Below, in pieces: positions 34,341-47,175 of a stretch of 64,000 bases of DNA. Source of the DNA: Euwallacea fornicatus (Eukaryota; Arthropoda; Insecta; Coleoptera; Curculionidae). Each line of letters opens with the position of its first letter. Within the stretch, counting starts at the first letter, position 1. The position numbers and the translations under genes were made by a program. The notes under the pieces were generated by a model that did no database searches, was not told the DNA's origin, and saw only the letters and a list, made by a program, of their open reading frames with translations. The DNA is taken from contig NC_089566.1 of the NCBI RefSeq assembly GCF_040115645.1, forward strand, positions 496,001 through 560,000, in the 5' to 3' direction.

Positions 34341-35065
34341 CAGTGTGTCCCACAAGTGTTTCATTATATTTCAGTGGGTAATAGTACGTTGAAAAATAAT
34401 ATGACTCCCTATATAAACCATATTCCAATAATGCTTCGTTAAGAAGATACAGGGTGTTAAACTTAAAACACACCTGGAATGTTTCAACGTATCAGAGTAT
34501 CAATGAACAGGCGAGCTCAATTATGTATTGAACAAAATGGCCAACAATTTGAACAATTTCTATAATGTTATAGCAAATAAATAATATTTAAAACAAACTT
34601 AATATTATTAAAACCATTTAGAGAATATCGTGCATATAGACGGTATTCAATTTTTTACTGGCAAACGATACGTCGGACGAAAAAGAGTCAAGTGAGCATT
34701 TTTCTTCTAAATGAAATTAAACTTCTAAAAATAATTTTTATTTTGATAAAAAAGCAGTGGCGCACCATGTTTTTCTTTAAAAATGTGCTGAGAGATGTCC
34801 GTACGCACGTCACTGGTGAAACGAAAAATAGCCCTTTTGCATAAATAAATGCGTCTACATTAACTCTCAAAACATGCCAAATTTCACTTACATATCTCAA
34901 ACGGTTTTGAATATATCAATAAAAGTTAGATTTTTTAAGTAAAGTTTAACACCCTGTATCTTCTTAACGAAGCATTATTGGAATATGGTTTATATAGGGA
35001 GTCATATTATTTTTCAATGTACTATTACCCACTGAAATATAATGAAACACTTGTGGGACACCCTG
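34341..35065 (+). mobile_element. Internally deleted transposon with double-motif inverted repeats
   Basis: TA flanks both ends (34339-34340 and 35066-35067). Tips are CAGTGTGTCCCACAAG and its near mirror. The 120-130-bp inverted repeats are almost exact. Each holds a second tip motif (GATACAGGGTGTTAAA) exactly 109 bp in (34450 and 34956). The interior keeps only the last codons of a transposase. A central block around 34751-34780 (AAGCAGTGGCGCACCAT) is shared with the elements at 46342 and 60052. Confidence 0.85.
34473..34565 (+). pseudogene. C-terminal stub of a DDE transposase
   Basis: The frame reads PGMFQRIRVSMNRRAQLC and then a tail ending FEQFL with stop TAA at 34563-34565. This matches the C-terminus of the DUF4817-class transposases (pattern RR..LCIxxNGxxFExxL), also seen ending the gene at 50990. 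Everything upstream has been deleted. It identifies the source family of an otherwise non-coding element. Confidence 0.65.
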
Positions 35066-35865
35066 TATATAGATTAAGAATAAGTGACCTCTCAGATCCA
35101 TAAGCCATGCAAAATGTATCATATGTGAGCAAGAAATCTACATTTGACGAAAAATCTTGAAAGGCCGTATTTAATTGATGTTTGTTTATTTTTCTAAATG
35201 TTGCTTGCATCACAGGTAGAGCAAAATAGCTGATTTTTAAAAATTTGGGTCAAGTTAGCGCCTCAGATTAAAGTTATTTTAAAACTACATTTAATGGTGT
35301 AATGGAATTTAAAATCAATCAATTGGGTTTTGAGAAAAGAATTATAAAAAAAATGTTATAAAAATACGATCCAAATCAGTCGTTAATTATTTTTATGAAA
35401 TATTACAAGTTATGTACCCATATTATGGGGCCCTCTTCGTTATTCTGTAGTCATCTGCGTTTCATCCCATCTTATCCCATTGTATTATCCTGTGCAAAGT
35501 CGCCTGGCGCCGTGAATAACTGAACCCCATTAGAACCACAAGATAAAACAGCCCTTAATCATTGAAACTACATCATTCTTTCACGTAATTTTTTATGCGT
35601 AGTTTCAAGTCGGATTATTGTAAATTAGACCTTTATTGCAAAATAAAAACGTCGAATTACAGAGGTTTGCATATCTATTAACTAGAAAGCTTCGTTAATT
35701 TAAGGTAGGAATTTGTTATTAGGTTACATTATAATTAGGGACAAAATTGTCCATTTCAAACATTTCATTTAATTAATTTCCTATCAACAAATAAGTTTTT
35801 TTTTATTATTTACGAACTATGGAAATGAACTTGTACAGCACTTTCTATAATTATTTTTTTCTATA

Positions 35866-36996
35866 CAGGGTGATCCAATAGGAGCGCCTCGGACGATTAC
35901 GGCTTCGTTGACGGTTTTGATGGAAAATTGCTTTTACACTTAAATGTACAACCTTATTGGGCACATTTTAAAAATATTGTCATTTATACAAGGTGAGCAA
36001 AAATATTGATTATATCTTACCCACTTATGATTTAGAATATTTTGCTTATTTTAAATGGAGTGTATCAATTTTTAAGTATTCATTAGGATCACTATTTAAT
36101 GCCCTTTCAAGTGATACCAATATGTCCTATACCTATCTTTAACCGTTTTTCGTAAAATGAGGTTTTATTTCATTTTAAATTGCAACATGACATAAAAAAA
36201 TATAAAAAGAAACTATTTTCTTCACATTCTCCAATTACAAGTATCAAGTCAACTTTCTCTCGTAGAGAATAATTTGTCATTTTTAGTTCTTAAACTAACA
36301 TCAAACACATACTGATTATTAGACAAATTTTCGTCATTTCGAATGTATATTTTGAAAATTTGTGAAATTTTTAGAAGAATTATTATAGTCTGATATTTTT
36401 GTTCCTACAACCATGGAAACTAATCTAAAGCGTCCCTGAGAGTACTTCATTTTATGTCATATTATTATTTAAAATGAAATAGAATCTCATTTTACGAGAA
36501 ACGGTTAAAGATAGGACATATTGGTATTGCTTAAAAGGGTATTAAATAGCGATTTTAATTAATACATAAAAATGTATACATCCCATTTAAAATAAGCAAG
36601 ATATTCTAAATCATAAGCGAGTAAGATTAAATAAATATTTTTGGTCACTCTGTAAAACGGTGTTTAAGTAATTCATTTCATATAGAAAAATAACATTTTC
36701 TTGACCCTTGCATTTCTACATTTCGTTACATTTCTCAATGAGTATCTTTTTTAGACCTAGTGAGTGTTAAACAAACTTCTGCTATTTTCTTCATTTCAAA
36801 TATTTTAAAAAATATAGGGTGTTAGATTAAAAAAAACCTAAGTTTGCATTGTATCTTTTTTTGCGCACTCTGTATAAATGACAGTATTTTTAAAATGTGC
36901 CCTATAAGGTCGTTCATATAAGTGCAAAAACAATTTTTTCATCAAAACCATTAATAAAACCGTAATCGTTCGAGGCGCTCTTATTGGACCACCCTG
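35866..36996. repeat. Non-coding inverted-repeat element nested in 35160-37290
   Basis: Tips CAGGGTGATCCAATAGGAGC and, reversed from the right, CAGGGTGGTCCAATAAGAGC. TA lies on both sides (35864-35865 and 36997-36998). Inverted repeats extend about 120 bp and each ends at a TATACA-G-GTG motif (35989 and, mirrored, near 36873). No coding sequence is recognised. Confidence 0.8.
35989..36652. repeat. Inner inverted-repeat element nested in 35866-36996
   Basis: Tips CAAGGTGAGCAAAAAT and, reversed from the right, CAGAGTGACCAAAAAT. TA lies on both sides (35987-35988 and 36653-36654). The arms pair for about 200 bp with landmarks ACGGTTAAAGATAGG and GAAATAAAACCTCATTTTAC-type sequence. It is non-coding. 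Confidence 0.7.
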
Positions 36997-37603
36997 TATA
37001 TAGCTCTTTTTCTCAAAAACTAATAGATTGATTTGAAATCGTACTAAACCGTTGAATCTAGTTTTTCTAACAGCTTTAATTTGAGGTTTCACTTGATCCA
37101 TGTTTCATTTTTTAAAATCGGCCATTTTGTCCTACCGGTGGCGCAAGAAACGTTTAGAAAAATAAACAAACGTCACAAGATAAGTGCTATTTGTCCTAAT
37201 TTACGCAGCTTTCAATTTTTTGTTTTAAAGAATTTGGGGCAAAGTTAACAGGTGTGAGGAGGAGGAGAGTGAACCATTTATAAACGAGTATAGTGAGTTT
37301 CAAATGTCGAAAGTAGACAAATTTCAGTAATTAGGTTTGCGTAACAGTGGATGAGACACATTTCTTGATATAAAAATCTATAATTGAGTCTAATGAAACA
37401 GTTCTAAATGAATCTGTTTATATTCATCCTATAGAATAAGTTGAAGTAAAAAAAATTAATAAATAAATAACAATACTTACAAAGAGTTAATCAAAGAATA
37501 TATGTTCAAAAATACCTTCGTTCTCCTTTTAACGAAAATTCCGTGTTTAAAATAATTGCATTGTTTCTTCAAATTTATTGAACTAAGAAAATCATCCCAA
37601 ATA

Positions 37604-38223
37604 CAGGGTGAGTCGGGAGGATCGTGCCAAACCTCAGGAGCGTGTTGTACATGAAAAATAAATGTAAAAAAACTCAAATGTTGTTATCCGATTTTCGTTT
37701 GTTTACAAGTTATAGCGTAAATAAAATTAAAACATAAAATTTAAAAAAATTATAAGTTTCATAAGAAACGTTGGATTGGTCGTGGTGGCCCTATTAGTTG
37801 GCCTCCAAGGTCTCCAGACCTCACACCACTAGACTATTGTTTGTGGTGTTGGTTTAAAACTAAAGTGTACAGAGTAAAAGTGGACACTCAAGATGCACTA
37901 ATTCAACGCATTAGAAATGCTGCAGCTGCCATTAAAAAAAGACATGAAACCATCAGGAGCGCAACGAATGCTCTTCATAGACGAAGCCGAAAATGTTTAG
38001 AAGTTAATGGCAATATTTTTGAACATTTACTATGATATCCAAACGTTAATTTATGGAATTTCTTATGAAATTTATAATTTTTTAAAATTTTATGTTTTAA
38101 TTTTATTTACGCTATAACTTGTAAACAAACGAAAATCGGATAACAACATTTGAGTTTTTTTACATTTATTTTTCATGTACAACACGCTCCTGAAGTTTGG
38201 CACGATCCACCCGACTCACCCTG
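37604..38223 (+). mobile_element. Internally deleted DUF4817-type transposon, copy 2
   Basis: The 620-bp element has the same tips as 4062-4683 and lies in the opposite orientation. TA flanks both sides (37602-37603 and 38224-38225). Its terminal repeats reach about 165 bp, ending at TTTCATAAGAAA on the left, where they join directly to the transposase tail. High similarity to copy 1 suggests both moved recently. Confidence 0.88.
37769..38035 (+). pseudogene. Transposase C-terminus of the 37604-38223 element
   Basis: Reading from 37769: RWIGRGGPISWPPRSPD, then LTPLDYCLWCWFKTK and a tail ending NIFEHLL with stop at 38035. It contains the third catalytic aspartate (PLDY) only. Compared with copy 1, one tryptophan-glycine pair reads Trp-Cys and a few other residues differ. 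The frame is open throughout. Confidence 0.8.
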
Positions 38224-38225
38224 TA

Positions 38226-40289
38226 TAGAGAGAAATATGTTATTCCAAAAGCTGTTTAAATTGAAAAAATCGACCTTTATTTGATAAAATCAGAGGTGTA
38301 TACTCAATTGTGTGAGTAACTGTATACACATACATTTCCTAGAGTTCGTATGTTACACGTATTTGGAAAAAGTACTTAAAATGATTAGGAGTTAATAATT
38401 ATGTTAAACTTTAGAAATTGGAGTTTTATTTTAGTACAACGTCTCTGTAGAAGATCAAGGGCTTTCAACAAACGTAATAGAAACATCAGGTCTCTAAAGA
38501 AGAAAAAGTGCCCGTAGTGGAGTGAAATTTATTTTACGAGTCAGAAATATTTTCAAATGTGCTTTAGGGAAAATCAGGCAAGGTTTTTTTTTAATTTCGG
38601 AACGCAGTTTTGTTGGGCAAAAAAATGCTCAAGTTTACCACAATTTAACCAATTTCGTATCTCGTCTCTTGTGTGGTTTTAGATTCCAGTGGTAGCAGAG
38701 AATTTCAATAGCCCTACATTTCATTTTGGCAAGCATTTACCTCCGAATCTCAGTTAACTTTTTAATGACAAGTGGTCTATTAAAAGCTTAATTAGTAAAC
38801 TTCATTAAACCTACAATCGAGGTTGAATAGTTAAATTATCAAATATGGTTGGCGACACTTAAGAAATTGCCAATTTATTAAGTGGTAATAAAGAGTTGAA
38901 TCTAAACAGATGAAAAAAAAATACAATTTGAAAAAACACATTTAAAACAAACATTGATAGGCAAAAATTGATGATTTGATATTAAATGATTTTAATAGTT
39001 TTTAATTTCAAAGTTGCATCCATCTCAGCTGAATACTTGGCACGTCTGAAATTCTGAGCGTCATGAAGGAATTCCGGTAGTCTAAATCGTTACCATGTAA
39101 ACCAGAAACGAAATTTTTTTGTTCAGTCACAGTATTAGTTGAATGTATTGAAGTGATTGCAAATTGCAAATAACCCAATTTACCCCCAGCCGATATTTTT
39201 GTTCCCCGCTATTATTATTGTAGATGTAAAATAATGTTACGGCTGGCGTGCAGCAGTGGCTGCAGGTCAAAAACAGAGACAAAAAAGGGGTTTTCCTTGG
39301 GAGCTCGACGAGCGATTTATTGCTTCTTATGTATGTCAAATATTCTGGAATGTTTGCTACTAACTGTTTATCCCAGTCGACACATTCCAAATTTTTACAA
39401 ATTCTGATACCTCGAAGTCTTCGACATCAAAGCCGTAGTCTGCCAAAAAAACAAACTCGCATCTTTATAACCGTTTTCGAGATATTTTCAGTTAAGTTTT
39501 TGCGTTGTACCAACAAAAAGTTTATAAACGCGAGAATTCGTCATACTCGTTAAAATTCATATCTCTCATGAAAAATGTTACACGCGCGCCAAGTTTCACA
39601 TTTTTCACTAGTGCGATAGTTAATAGTGTTAACCTTTCGCAAATACCGCGACACAATAAATGAAATAATATTGATAGACAACCAATGATAATGATAGATA
39701 ACTAGGTGATTGAATTTTCAAACGACTTTACGACAACCTGAGTGAGAATAGACCATTTCATTCAGAACCGGATAATTAAAGACTAGAAACTCTTACTATG
39801 AGTCGAGAAGAGTAAATATTCATCTAAACACTGTACGATCTACAATTTGAACTGAACGTATTTCAGAAGCGACAAGGGTCATGAAATCATCAATTCTAAA
39901 CAGGAAACCCTGTTCAAGATGTAACACAATTTTGGTTTCAAACTTAGTTATGCATTTTTATTATTTACAATACGTAGGTTAGTTAGTTTAACTGGGGATA
40001 TTATTAATTTCTATCACTACTATAAATATTTATTGTCTCAAATAATAATATCAGTAATCATTTTTTGCTCAAATAAACGAAAATCTCATTATTTTTACAT
40101 TTTATCTGGTGAGCAGAGCTCATCAAATCAAGAGAATAATGTTGAGAGAAGATAGAAAATGCACAGAATCACTTAACTTAATGGTATCAGATATATTGGT
40201 ACAAATATTCAAATTATGTGGACAAAAAAAAATTTGTCCATCTTCTTACTTTGGTAAGTGATCACAAACAGTGGGATCGTTCCCAATCA
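38226..40289. other. Gene-free interval
   Basis: No gene or terminal-repeat pair is recognised. Overlapping open frames at 39127-39553 on both strands have no family features. Confidence 0.4.
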
Positions 40290-41291
40290 ATACATTAAAA
40301 AAACGACTAACATTTTGAAAAATGAAAATAGCAACTTTAAATTGTTGTCCCCGCCCCGCTCTTAGCTTTTTAACGTTTTTTTTTCCATCAAAAGCAGCAT
40401 TAAAGAGGACAAAATATATTATCTTTTGCCGTTTGTTTGTTCCTTTAAATATTGTTTACGTCACAGGTAGGACAAAATGGCGGATTCTGTTAACTTGGAG
40501 CGTGGTTCAAGTAATACCTCAAAGCAAAGGTTTTCCAAAACTACACGTAATGGTGTAGTGCAATGTAAAATCGATCGATTTGCTTTTGAAATAAAGAGCT
40601 GCAAATAGAAAAAAATAAATATGAAAGCTGCAATATAAATTGAGTATTATAATTTATAAACGCTAAGAAAAGCAGCTTGATAATAGAAAATAAAAACTAA
40701 TAAAATAATTAATATAATTTATAATAATTAAAAAAAAATTCTTATTAAACAACCTTTCGACAGCATGGTAGTTTCCACCAGCTTCGGGAAAAATAAACAT
40801 ATCTTCAACTTTTCGTTTCTATTTACACTTTTTTTTTCATTTTCTATTAAAAAAACAAATTTTTCAGTCTTTATGTAAAATACTATGAAACTGAATATAC
40901 ATATTATAATATAATGTAATATATTTATGGTATATTATATCATAATATTTATATATATTTAATATAATAATATGCATCTCTAACATTTGCTTTTTTCTAT
41001 TTATAGCTCGTTTTCTTGAAAAGTTTACACCATTAAAAGTAGTTTTGAAACATCTTTAATTTGAGGTGTCACTTGACCCATGCCTCAATTGAAAAAAGTT
41101 CGCTATTCTGCCTCATCGGTGACGTAAAAACATTTAGAGAAATTAACAAACACCAAAGATAATATTTTTTGTCCTGTTTATTGTTTAATGCTGATTTTGA
41201 ATTTGAAGAAAATAATATTATAATTTTTAAAAAAGTTAGAGGGAGGGGGAAATAGTTAGAGCCTCGCTCTATACTTTTAACACTGCACCCT
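40290..41291. repeat. Inverted-repeat element, copy 2 of the 35160-37290 family
   Basis: Arms 40300-40610 and 41000-41291 pair. Landmarks include GACAAAATGGCGGATTCTG on the left and its approximate mirror near 41100. The centre is a very AT-rich stretch with many TAT and AAT repeats (40620-40990). The right tip reads CACCCTATA near 41285. No protein is encoded. Confidence 0.65.
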
Positions 41292-44200
41292 ATATGCTTT
41301 TTAACCTTACATATACGGTTTTTTTCGTTATCAATATGTTTGTTTGGATTTTTAGGATTATAATATATGAAATTTGAATCCCTTTCGGGACCTTTAATGC
41401 TAGCTTTGAGACCAATATCGTTTTTCTACTGAACGCACCATTCAGGTGATAGATTTGTGTGTTTGCTTAATCAGCACTAGGCTAGTGATTTTTGTTTTCG
41501 TTCTCTTTCATTTTTGTTCAATAAAGTCAGTCATCTCTAAGCTTTGATACCGTATATCAGTTTAATAAACATCTTATTAAGGCGTTACGAAGGATTTTTC
41601 TTTAACATGAATAAACGACATAAAGGTAGAGTATCTCGACGTACGGGATATTTAAAAATCCTGTCTCTACGAAACCGAATGTCCTGATTTCTCCGTCAGA
41701 GCACTTCAAAAACTTTTTTCCTATTCAAGGCCTCTTTTGAATTAAAAAGATGATTTATGAAAAATTTAAAAGGAGGAGTGGGGGACAATTTAAGGGTGTA
41801 CGGCATAACGTAAGTTCTGCTGCATCACTCTATTTTTTTAACCCATTGCACCTAATTTTCTTTATACTGTTGTGCTTGGGACACGCTGTATAAAAGCAGA
41901 AAACGTAGAAACTGATAAGCCTAATTTTCAAGACTCTTATTCGTTAGTTCTACATCTGACAAATGCATTTTTACAAAAAGACTAAATAAGGAATGTAAAG
42001 CGTACTGCAGGACTTCGTTACGGTCGTTCAAACAAATATTTTACCCTGGTTCAAGAGAATGTGTAATTTCATCAAAAAGTCCTTGATTTGTGAGAAATAT
42101 ACTTAGAACAAAGCAGTGGACTTTCTGTTTTTAAATATGTAGAAATACTGTGTTTAAGCTATTTATTTTAATTTTACAAAATTTTTGATGTGATTTAATG
42201 ACTAATTTCTCTTATATTTTATTGCAGGTAAGCCGGCTGGAACCAATAAACCTTCAGTCTTCAATGTAGTTACATGAAGAAATCGCGGTTTTGAGGGAGT
42301 AAGAAGTTTTAGAAAATTTGAAAAATATGATCTAACAATTCCACAACTTTCTCTTTGAAATATATTCTCTAGAGTTCGTTTAATACTTGCAAACTAGGGT
42401 CTATTTTTAGATTTCACAAACGATGTATTCTGTGTTTGCACTTTTTACATATTTTCTCGCTTTTAAAAGGAAGGGAAAGAAAAATTATGGTTACATTTGG
42501 GCCTGCCATTCTCTTTTTTCGCGTCTCGCACTCTTTCAAACTGGTTCCCCCCGTTCTTTTTCCCATAATATCTGTTTACATTTTCCGGAGTTGCGGGAAA
42601 ATTGACGTAAATATTTAAAACGCAATCAAGGTAGAGAGATGCTTTTACCTTGCTTTCTCGTTCTATCGAGTAGCAATAGAGTTGAAGTTTTGAGAGGTTA
42701 CTGAACACGTGAATACGGAATTAATTTTTTTTTTTTTTGCGCCAAGTTTAAGTAAAAAGAGTAATCCTCAGTATTTAAGAAAATGCAGGTGATAGTTGTT
42801 AATAATTATCGCTGATTAAGAACCCTCCTTAATGAAAATACATCAATTTTGTATGAGAAATAAGCATAGAATTTTCAAGAAAAAACCTGTCGTGATGTGT
42901 TGTCGGTTCAAGAATCTGAATTGTGGTTATTAGAGGAATTGTGAGGCCAGTTAAATTAAGGTAGAGCTTGGTGGTTCAAAGCTCAATAAAATGCAACTCG
43001 GAAAATAACAAGTTATCGTTGATTAGAGAATTAAACAAAATATCATACAAAAAAGAATTTTTGTAAAATCTTTTACATTTTTGCCTGAATTTCAAATCGC
43101 TCTTCATCCCACTCGAGTCAACGTATTTTTTGAGTCATTTCTAGCGCCTCGTAAATTCAGAATGGATAAACCAATTTAAGGATTTAACTGCAACTTACAC
43201 TCTACAACTATTTAATTCAGTTGTTAAGGTATTGTACTTTAGTGTTTTTCGGCTGTGCGATACAAAATGGGACGCGAATGCGCGTATCGAATCAGAATTT
43301 GTTAATAGCATCGGTGCGGTAAAAAAAAAGCGTTTTGATTTATTTTAACGTACAAATGTATAGGTGTAACATCTTTAACCGAGCTGCAATTTTTGACACT
43401 TAAACAGGATGTAGATAAGTACAGTCCCCGGTTTTCCAATAAACTGAGAAAGTTAAGTGTATGGAACCAAAGAAAAGGCAGATCTTCAAACTAATTTATA
43501 TTTTTCAATCACATGCTCATATTTAGTTTCCAAAAGTACGCATAAGCACGGTGTATTAAAAAAAAATTTATTAAACAAAAAACATGATTATCAATTAATC
43601 GAAAATTTTTTATTCGTACGATTAAATGCGATATTCTGGGTATTTGTTACTCGTTCGAGAGAAATTCTGTAACAGATAAACAAATATTTTATTACGGATC
43701 ATTTTTTTTTTTTAATTTATTTTGGATTTTAGAAACGTGAAATTTTTAAATAAACTATCAAAAACTGCTGGGGAACCCTTTTTTGGCTTTGTCGCTCCAA
43801 AACACTTGCAAAAAAAATTAAAATTTATAAAAAAAAACTTTTGAACATGTTTCGATTTTATCCTTTTCTTTATCTTCAAGCCATTTCCGATTTATAAATA
43901 AAAAACGAAATATCAAGATTTAAATTTGCCCTGATAGAGAATTATTGGGAACACTACTAATTTAAAAAGGTGTACTTAAGCGGAAAATTTTGCAGCTTTG
44001 CGTTAATTTAACCTAGCTCATATTTCTTTGCCTTCTTAATAGGGCTCCTAAAACAGCCATGCTGTATAAGAAACGAGACAGCAAATTTAAAAGCTCGAAA
44101 AGCAGCAATAGAAAGTATGTACCATCGACCATTCTTTTTCCTGTAAAAATATTTTTTTCATCTAAACACAATAAACAACGTAAATTTCGACAAATAGTAC

Positions 44201-44407
44201 CTTTAAAGGAAATAGAGAGCAATTGACTAAATATAATTATTTTTGACGGTACTAACTCGCATGATAAATCCAATGGCTTGTATTTTATTTTTATTATAAT
44301 TATTTATTTAATATTTCTAATGTTATAAATATTTTCAGTTTTATGAATGCAAGTGATTAATTTTCCGCATTTTTTCCACAAGACATGACACATGGAACGT
44401 TCATATA
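41292..44407. other. Gene-free interval
   Basis: Nothing recognisable over 3 kb except homopolymer runs (for example T at 42726-42738). Three overlapping open frames near 42423-42708 lie on both strands and carry no domain signature. Confidence 0.4.
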
Positions 44408-44409
44408 TA

Positions 44410-45776
44410 CTGCGTGACAGAAAAGAGAACACCTCATAAAAATAGTCTTATTTAAATGATTTTTGATATGCATGCTTGTATATGGGAACACAAAAAACAA
44501 TAACATTTTTAGCCGTTTTTATCAATGTACGAGTTATCAGGAATTTTGTTTGTTTTTTTTTTTTTTTTAATATAAATATTGCAATAAAATATCAACAATA
44601 TATTTGCAAAATATAATTTTTTAGTGTATAGTCTGCTTAGAAAGTGCCTTTAGATTGATCAAATATGCCTAAACGTAGAATACAGAAATTTTTTTACCAA
44701 TTGAGAGAATTTGAGAGAGGTCGAATAGCGGGGCTACGAGAGGCTCGTCGGTCCTTTACTGAAATCGTCACTAGATTGAACGAGTCACGTAGTCGAAAGA
44801 CTATGGTGAGATGTTGTCAGGAATGGTTCTAAGAAGAGAAAATAGGCAGAAGGAGAGGTATTGGACGATCCCAAATAACTACAGAACGCTAAGACTACCT
44901 AATTTATGGCCCTAAAGGATAGTCCCGTCTCGTCAGTGACGCTGGCGGATCAGTAGTTTGCTGAGTATGGAAGACCTATTGGAATTGAAACCGTTTATCG
45001 CTGAATCAAAAATTTTGGACTGATTTCTTACTGCACCCATCCTGTGTTACCTCTCCCCTTAAATTGTCATCAAAATGAACTGCAGTGGTATAAAAGAGGG
45101 ATTCATTGGAATCTGGAATGGGATAATATCGTGTTTAGTGGCGAATCCAGATTCTGTTTAGGTATGGATAATGGTCATGCAAGAGTAAGAAGAGGACGGA
45201 GTGAAAGACGAAATTATCAGTTTACAATATAGTGGCATGTCTATTAGACTGTTGGAGTAATGGATCGGGGTCCTATTACATATGGTAGCAGGTCACCGTT
45301 ACTTTTCGTTAAAGGCAGTATGACAGCCCAATGCTACATCCAAGAAGTCCTGGAACCTCTTATTAATCCAGTTTTCCAGCAAGACAATGCACGGCCATAT
45401 GTGACTGGAGTGACTTATGTACTTCTTTCAACAAAATGCAATCAATTTACTACCTTGGCCACCTTACGCTCCGGACCTCTCATCGATTGAACATGTATGG
45501 AATATTATAGGTAGAAAGTGGCGTAATTTACCCCATCCCCACAAACCCTAGTGGCGCTATGTCATGCTCTGCAGTTAGCTTGGAACGACATCCCCTAAGA
45601 GCACATCAATCACCTTATTAGATCCATACCTAGACGTGTACAGAAATGTATAAGACATTACTGAAGAACGACAATTTGTTAATTTTTTAAAATTTTTTAA
45701 TAAAGTATTTGTTTTAGCGTAAATAAAAAAAAAATAAAACACTTTTACTGGGTGTTCTCTTTTCTGTGTCACGCAG
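44410..45776 (+). mobile_element. Inactivated Tc1-like transposon
   Basis: Tips CTGCGTGACAGAAAAGAGAA at the left and, reversed from the right, CTGCGTGACACAGAAAAGAG. TA flanks both sides (44408-44409 and 45777-45778). The 1367-bp element contains one decayed gene on the plus strand. The interior follows the classic Tc1 layout, distinct from the DUF4817 elements around it. Confidence 0.85.
44665..45664 (+). pseudogene. Tc1-like transposase, decayed
   Basis: From the Met at 44665: a paired-like helix-turn-helix with REFERGRIAGLREARRSFTE and IVTRLNESRSRKT, then a stop near 44830. After frame changes, WYKRGIHWNLEWDNIVFSGE gives the first catalytic site near 45130, where the usual SDE reads SGE, so the aspartate is lost. 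RSPLLFVKGSMTAQCYIQEV and FQQDNARPYV (second aspartate kept, near 45385) follow, then a segment equivalent to SPDLSSIEHVW near 45480 and a tail ending RRVQKCIRHY with stop at 45662-45664. Several stops and frame changes. Confidence 0.75.
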
Positions 45777-46341
45777 TATATAAATATAAATTAGAATTTA
45801 TCTATATTTATATACAGTATAAATACATTGCGGTAAGCAATTAAGTTTATTTGATCGACTGAATGCAAAAGTAAACAACCTCGGCTAGGAAAACTTTTAC
45901 TGTACTATAGTTAATTTTTTCTACAATCAAGCGGAAAATACACTTTTATGCTTTCAAAAGGGAACATCATCGTTCAAAGTGAATTTATCAGGAATTTTAC
46001 ACAAATTAACGAAAAGCTCTTCTAACTCAATATTTATTTAAATGATTGTAGAAAAACTTATATCCGTAATTCGAGCATGAATTATTGTCGATTTCCAGAA
46101 ATATTTGTGTTTCGTTTCACATCGCTCATTTACGTTTTCTCATTCGGGGACAAAATATAACTTTTCGGTCTTTATACTTGAAAAAAATTGAGAAATATTC
46201 CACCTCTTCTCGTATTTTTACATAGTATTCATTGATATTTTAAGGTCTGATATTAGTCTGTAGAGCTTAACAAATTTTTGATGTGACAATGTTATATTAT
46301 TATTAGATACATAAAATTATATAATATTATATAATTATATA

Positions 46342-47173
46342 CAGGGTGTTTTAGAATAATGTGTCATAAATTTAAGGGGTGATTCTACGAGTGATTTTGA
46401 GAAAAAAAGTTTACATGAGCACAGGTCCGTTTTCGATTTCTGTCCGAAATACAGGGTGTCAAAATTTGCTTTTTTTTTGTTTTTTTTTAATTAATTCCGA
46501 ACCTGCTTTAAATATTTTTATCACACTTGGTGGACATAAGTTAGGTGTAGAAACATATCTTTTAAGAAAAAAACGAATTTTTAAATGCAAGCAGTGGCGC
46601 CCTCAAAGCTATGACCTTGATTATTTTTTGTAAAAAATATGTTATTCCACTGCTTTTTCAAAAAATAAAAACCGTTTTCTTAACGGAGGACATTTTCAGT
46701 AACTTATTTAATTTTTGTTTGTCTAATTGGTCGTTTTTATAACATACAAAGTTAATTAATCCGTAAAACGCTTGATGTTAAGAAAAAAATTTAAGAAACT
46801 GGTTTTTTTAACAAAAACAACTAGAATTAAGAAAACGATTTTGATTGTTTGAAAAAGCAGCGACGTAACATATTTTTCACAAAAAACAATCAGGGTCATG
46901 GCCTTGGGGGCGCCACTTCTTGCATTTCAAAATTCGTTTTTCTCTTAAAAGATGTGTTTCTACACCTAACTTATGCCAACCAAATGTGATAAAAATATTT
47001 AATGCAAATCTGGATTTATTTAAAAAAAAGAAAACAAAAAAATGTAGCAAATATTAACACCCTGTATTTCAGATAGAAAACGAAAACGGATCGAGGTTCA
47101 TATAAACTTTTTTCTCAAAATCACTCGTAGAATCACCCCTTAAATTTATGACATACTCTTCTGAAACACTCTA
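46342..47173. repeat. Foldback element with double-motif inverted repeats
   Basis: TA flanks both sides (46340-46341 and 47174-47175). Arms of about 340 bp occupy most of its 832 bp. The outer tip CAGGGTGTTTTAG is followed 110 bp in by a second motif AATACAGGGTGTCAAA (46452), mirrored on the right with its G at 47064 (109 bp from the end). A block near 46854-46880 matches the centre of 34341-35065 and 60052-60774. No protein is encoded. Confidence 0.85.
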
Positions 47174-47175
47174 TA

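Larger units (their letters stand above)
35160..37290. repeat. Inverted-repeat element (copy 1 of the 40290-41291 family) with two nested insertions
   Basis: Left arm 35160-35350 and right arm about 37003-37290 pair with each other and with both arms of 40290-41291. Landmarks are TTTGTTTATTTTTCTAAATG and CAAAATGGC-type sequence on the left, and the mirror GGCCATTTTGTCCTACC on the right. The left tip appears truncated against the preceding element. A transposon (35866-36996) has inserted in its core and itself holds a further insertion. Confidence 0.65.

Noticed and set aside
36838..37101. Minus-strand open frame as a gene
   Set aside because: It spans the arm of one inverted-repeat element and the start of another and has no family features.
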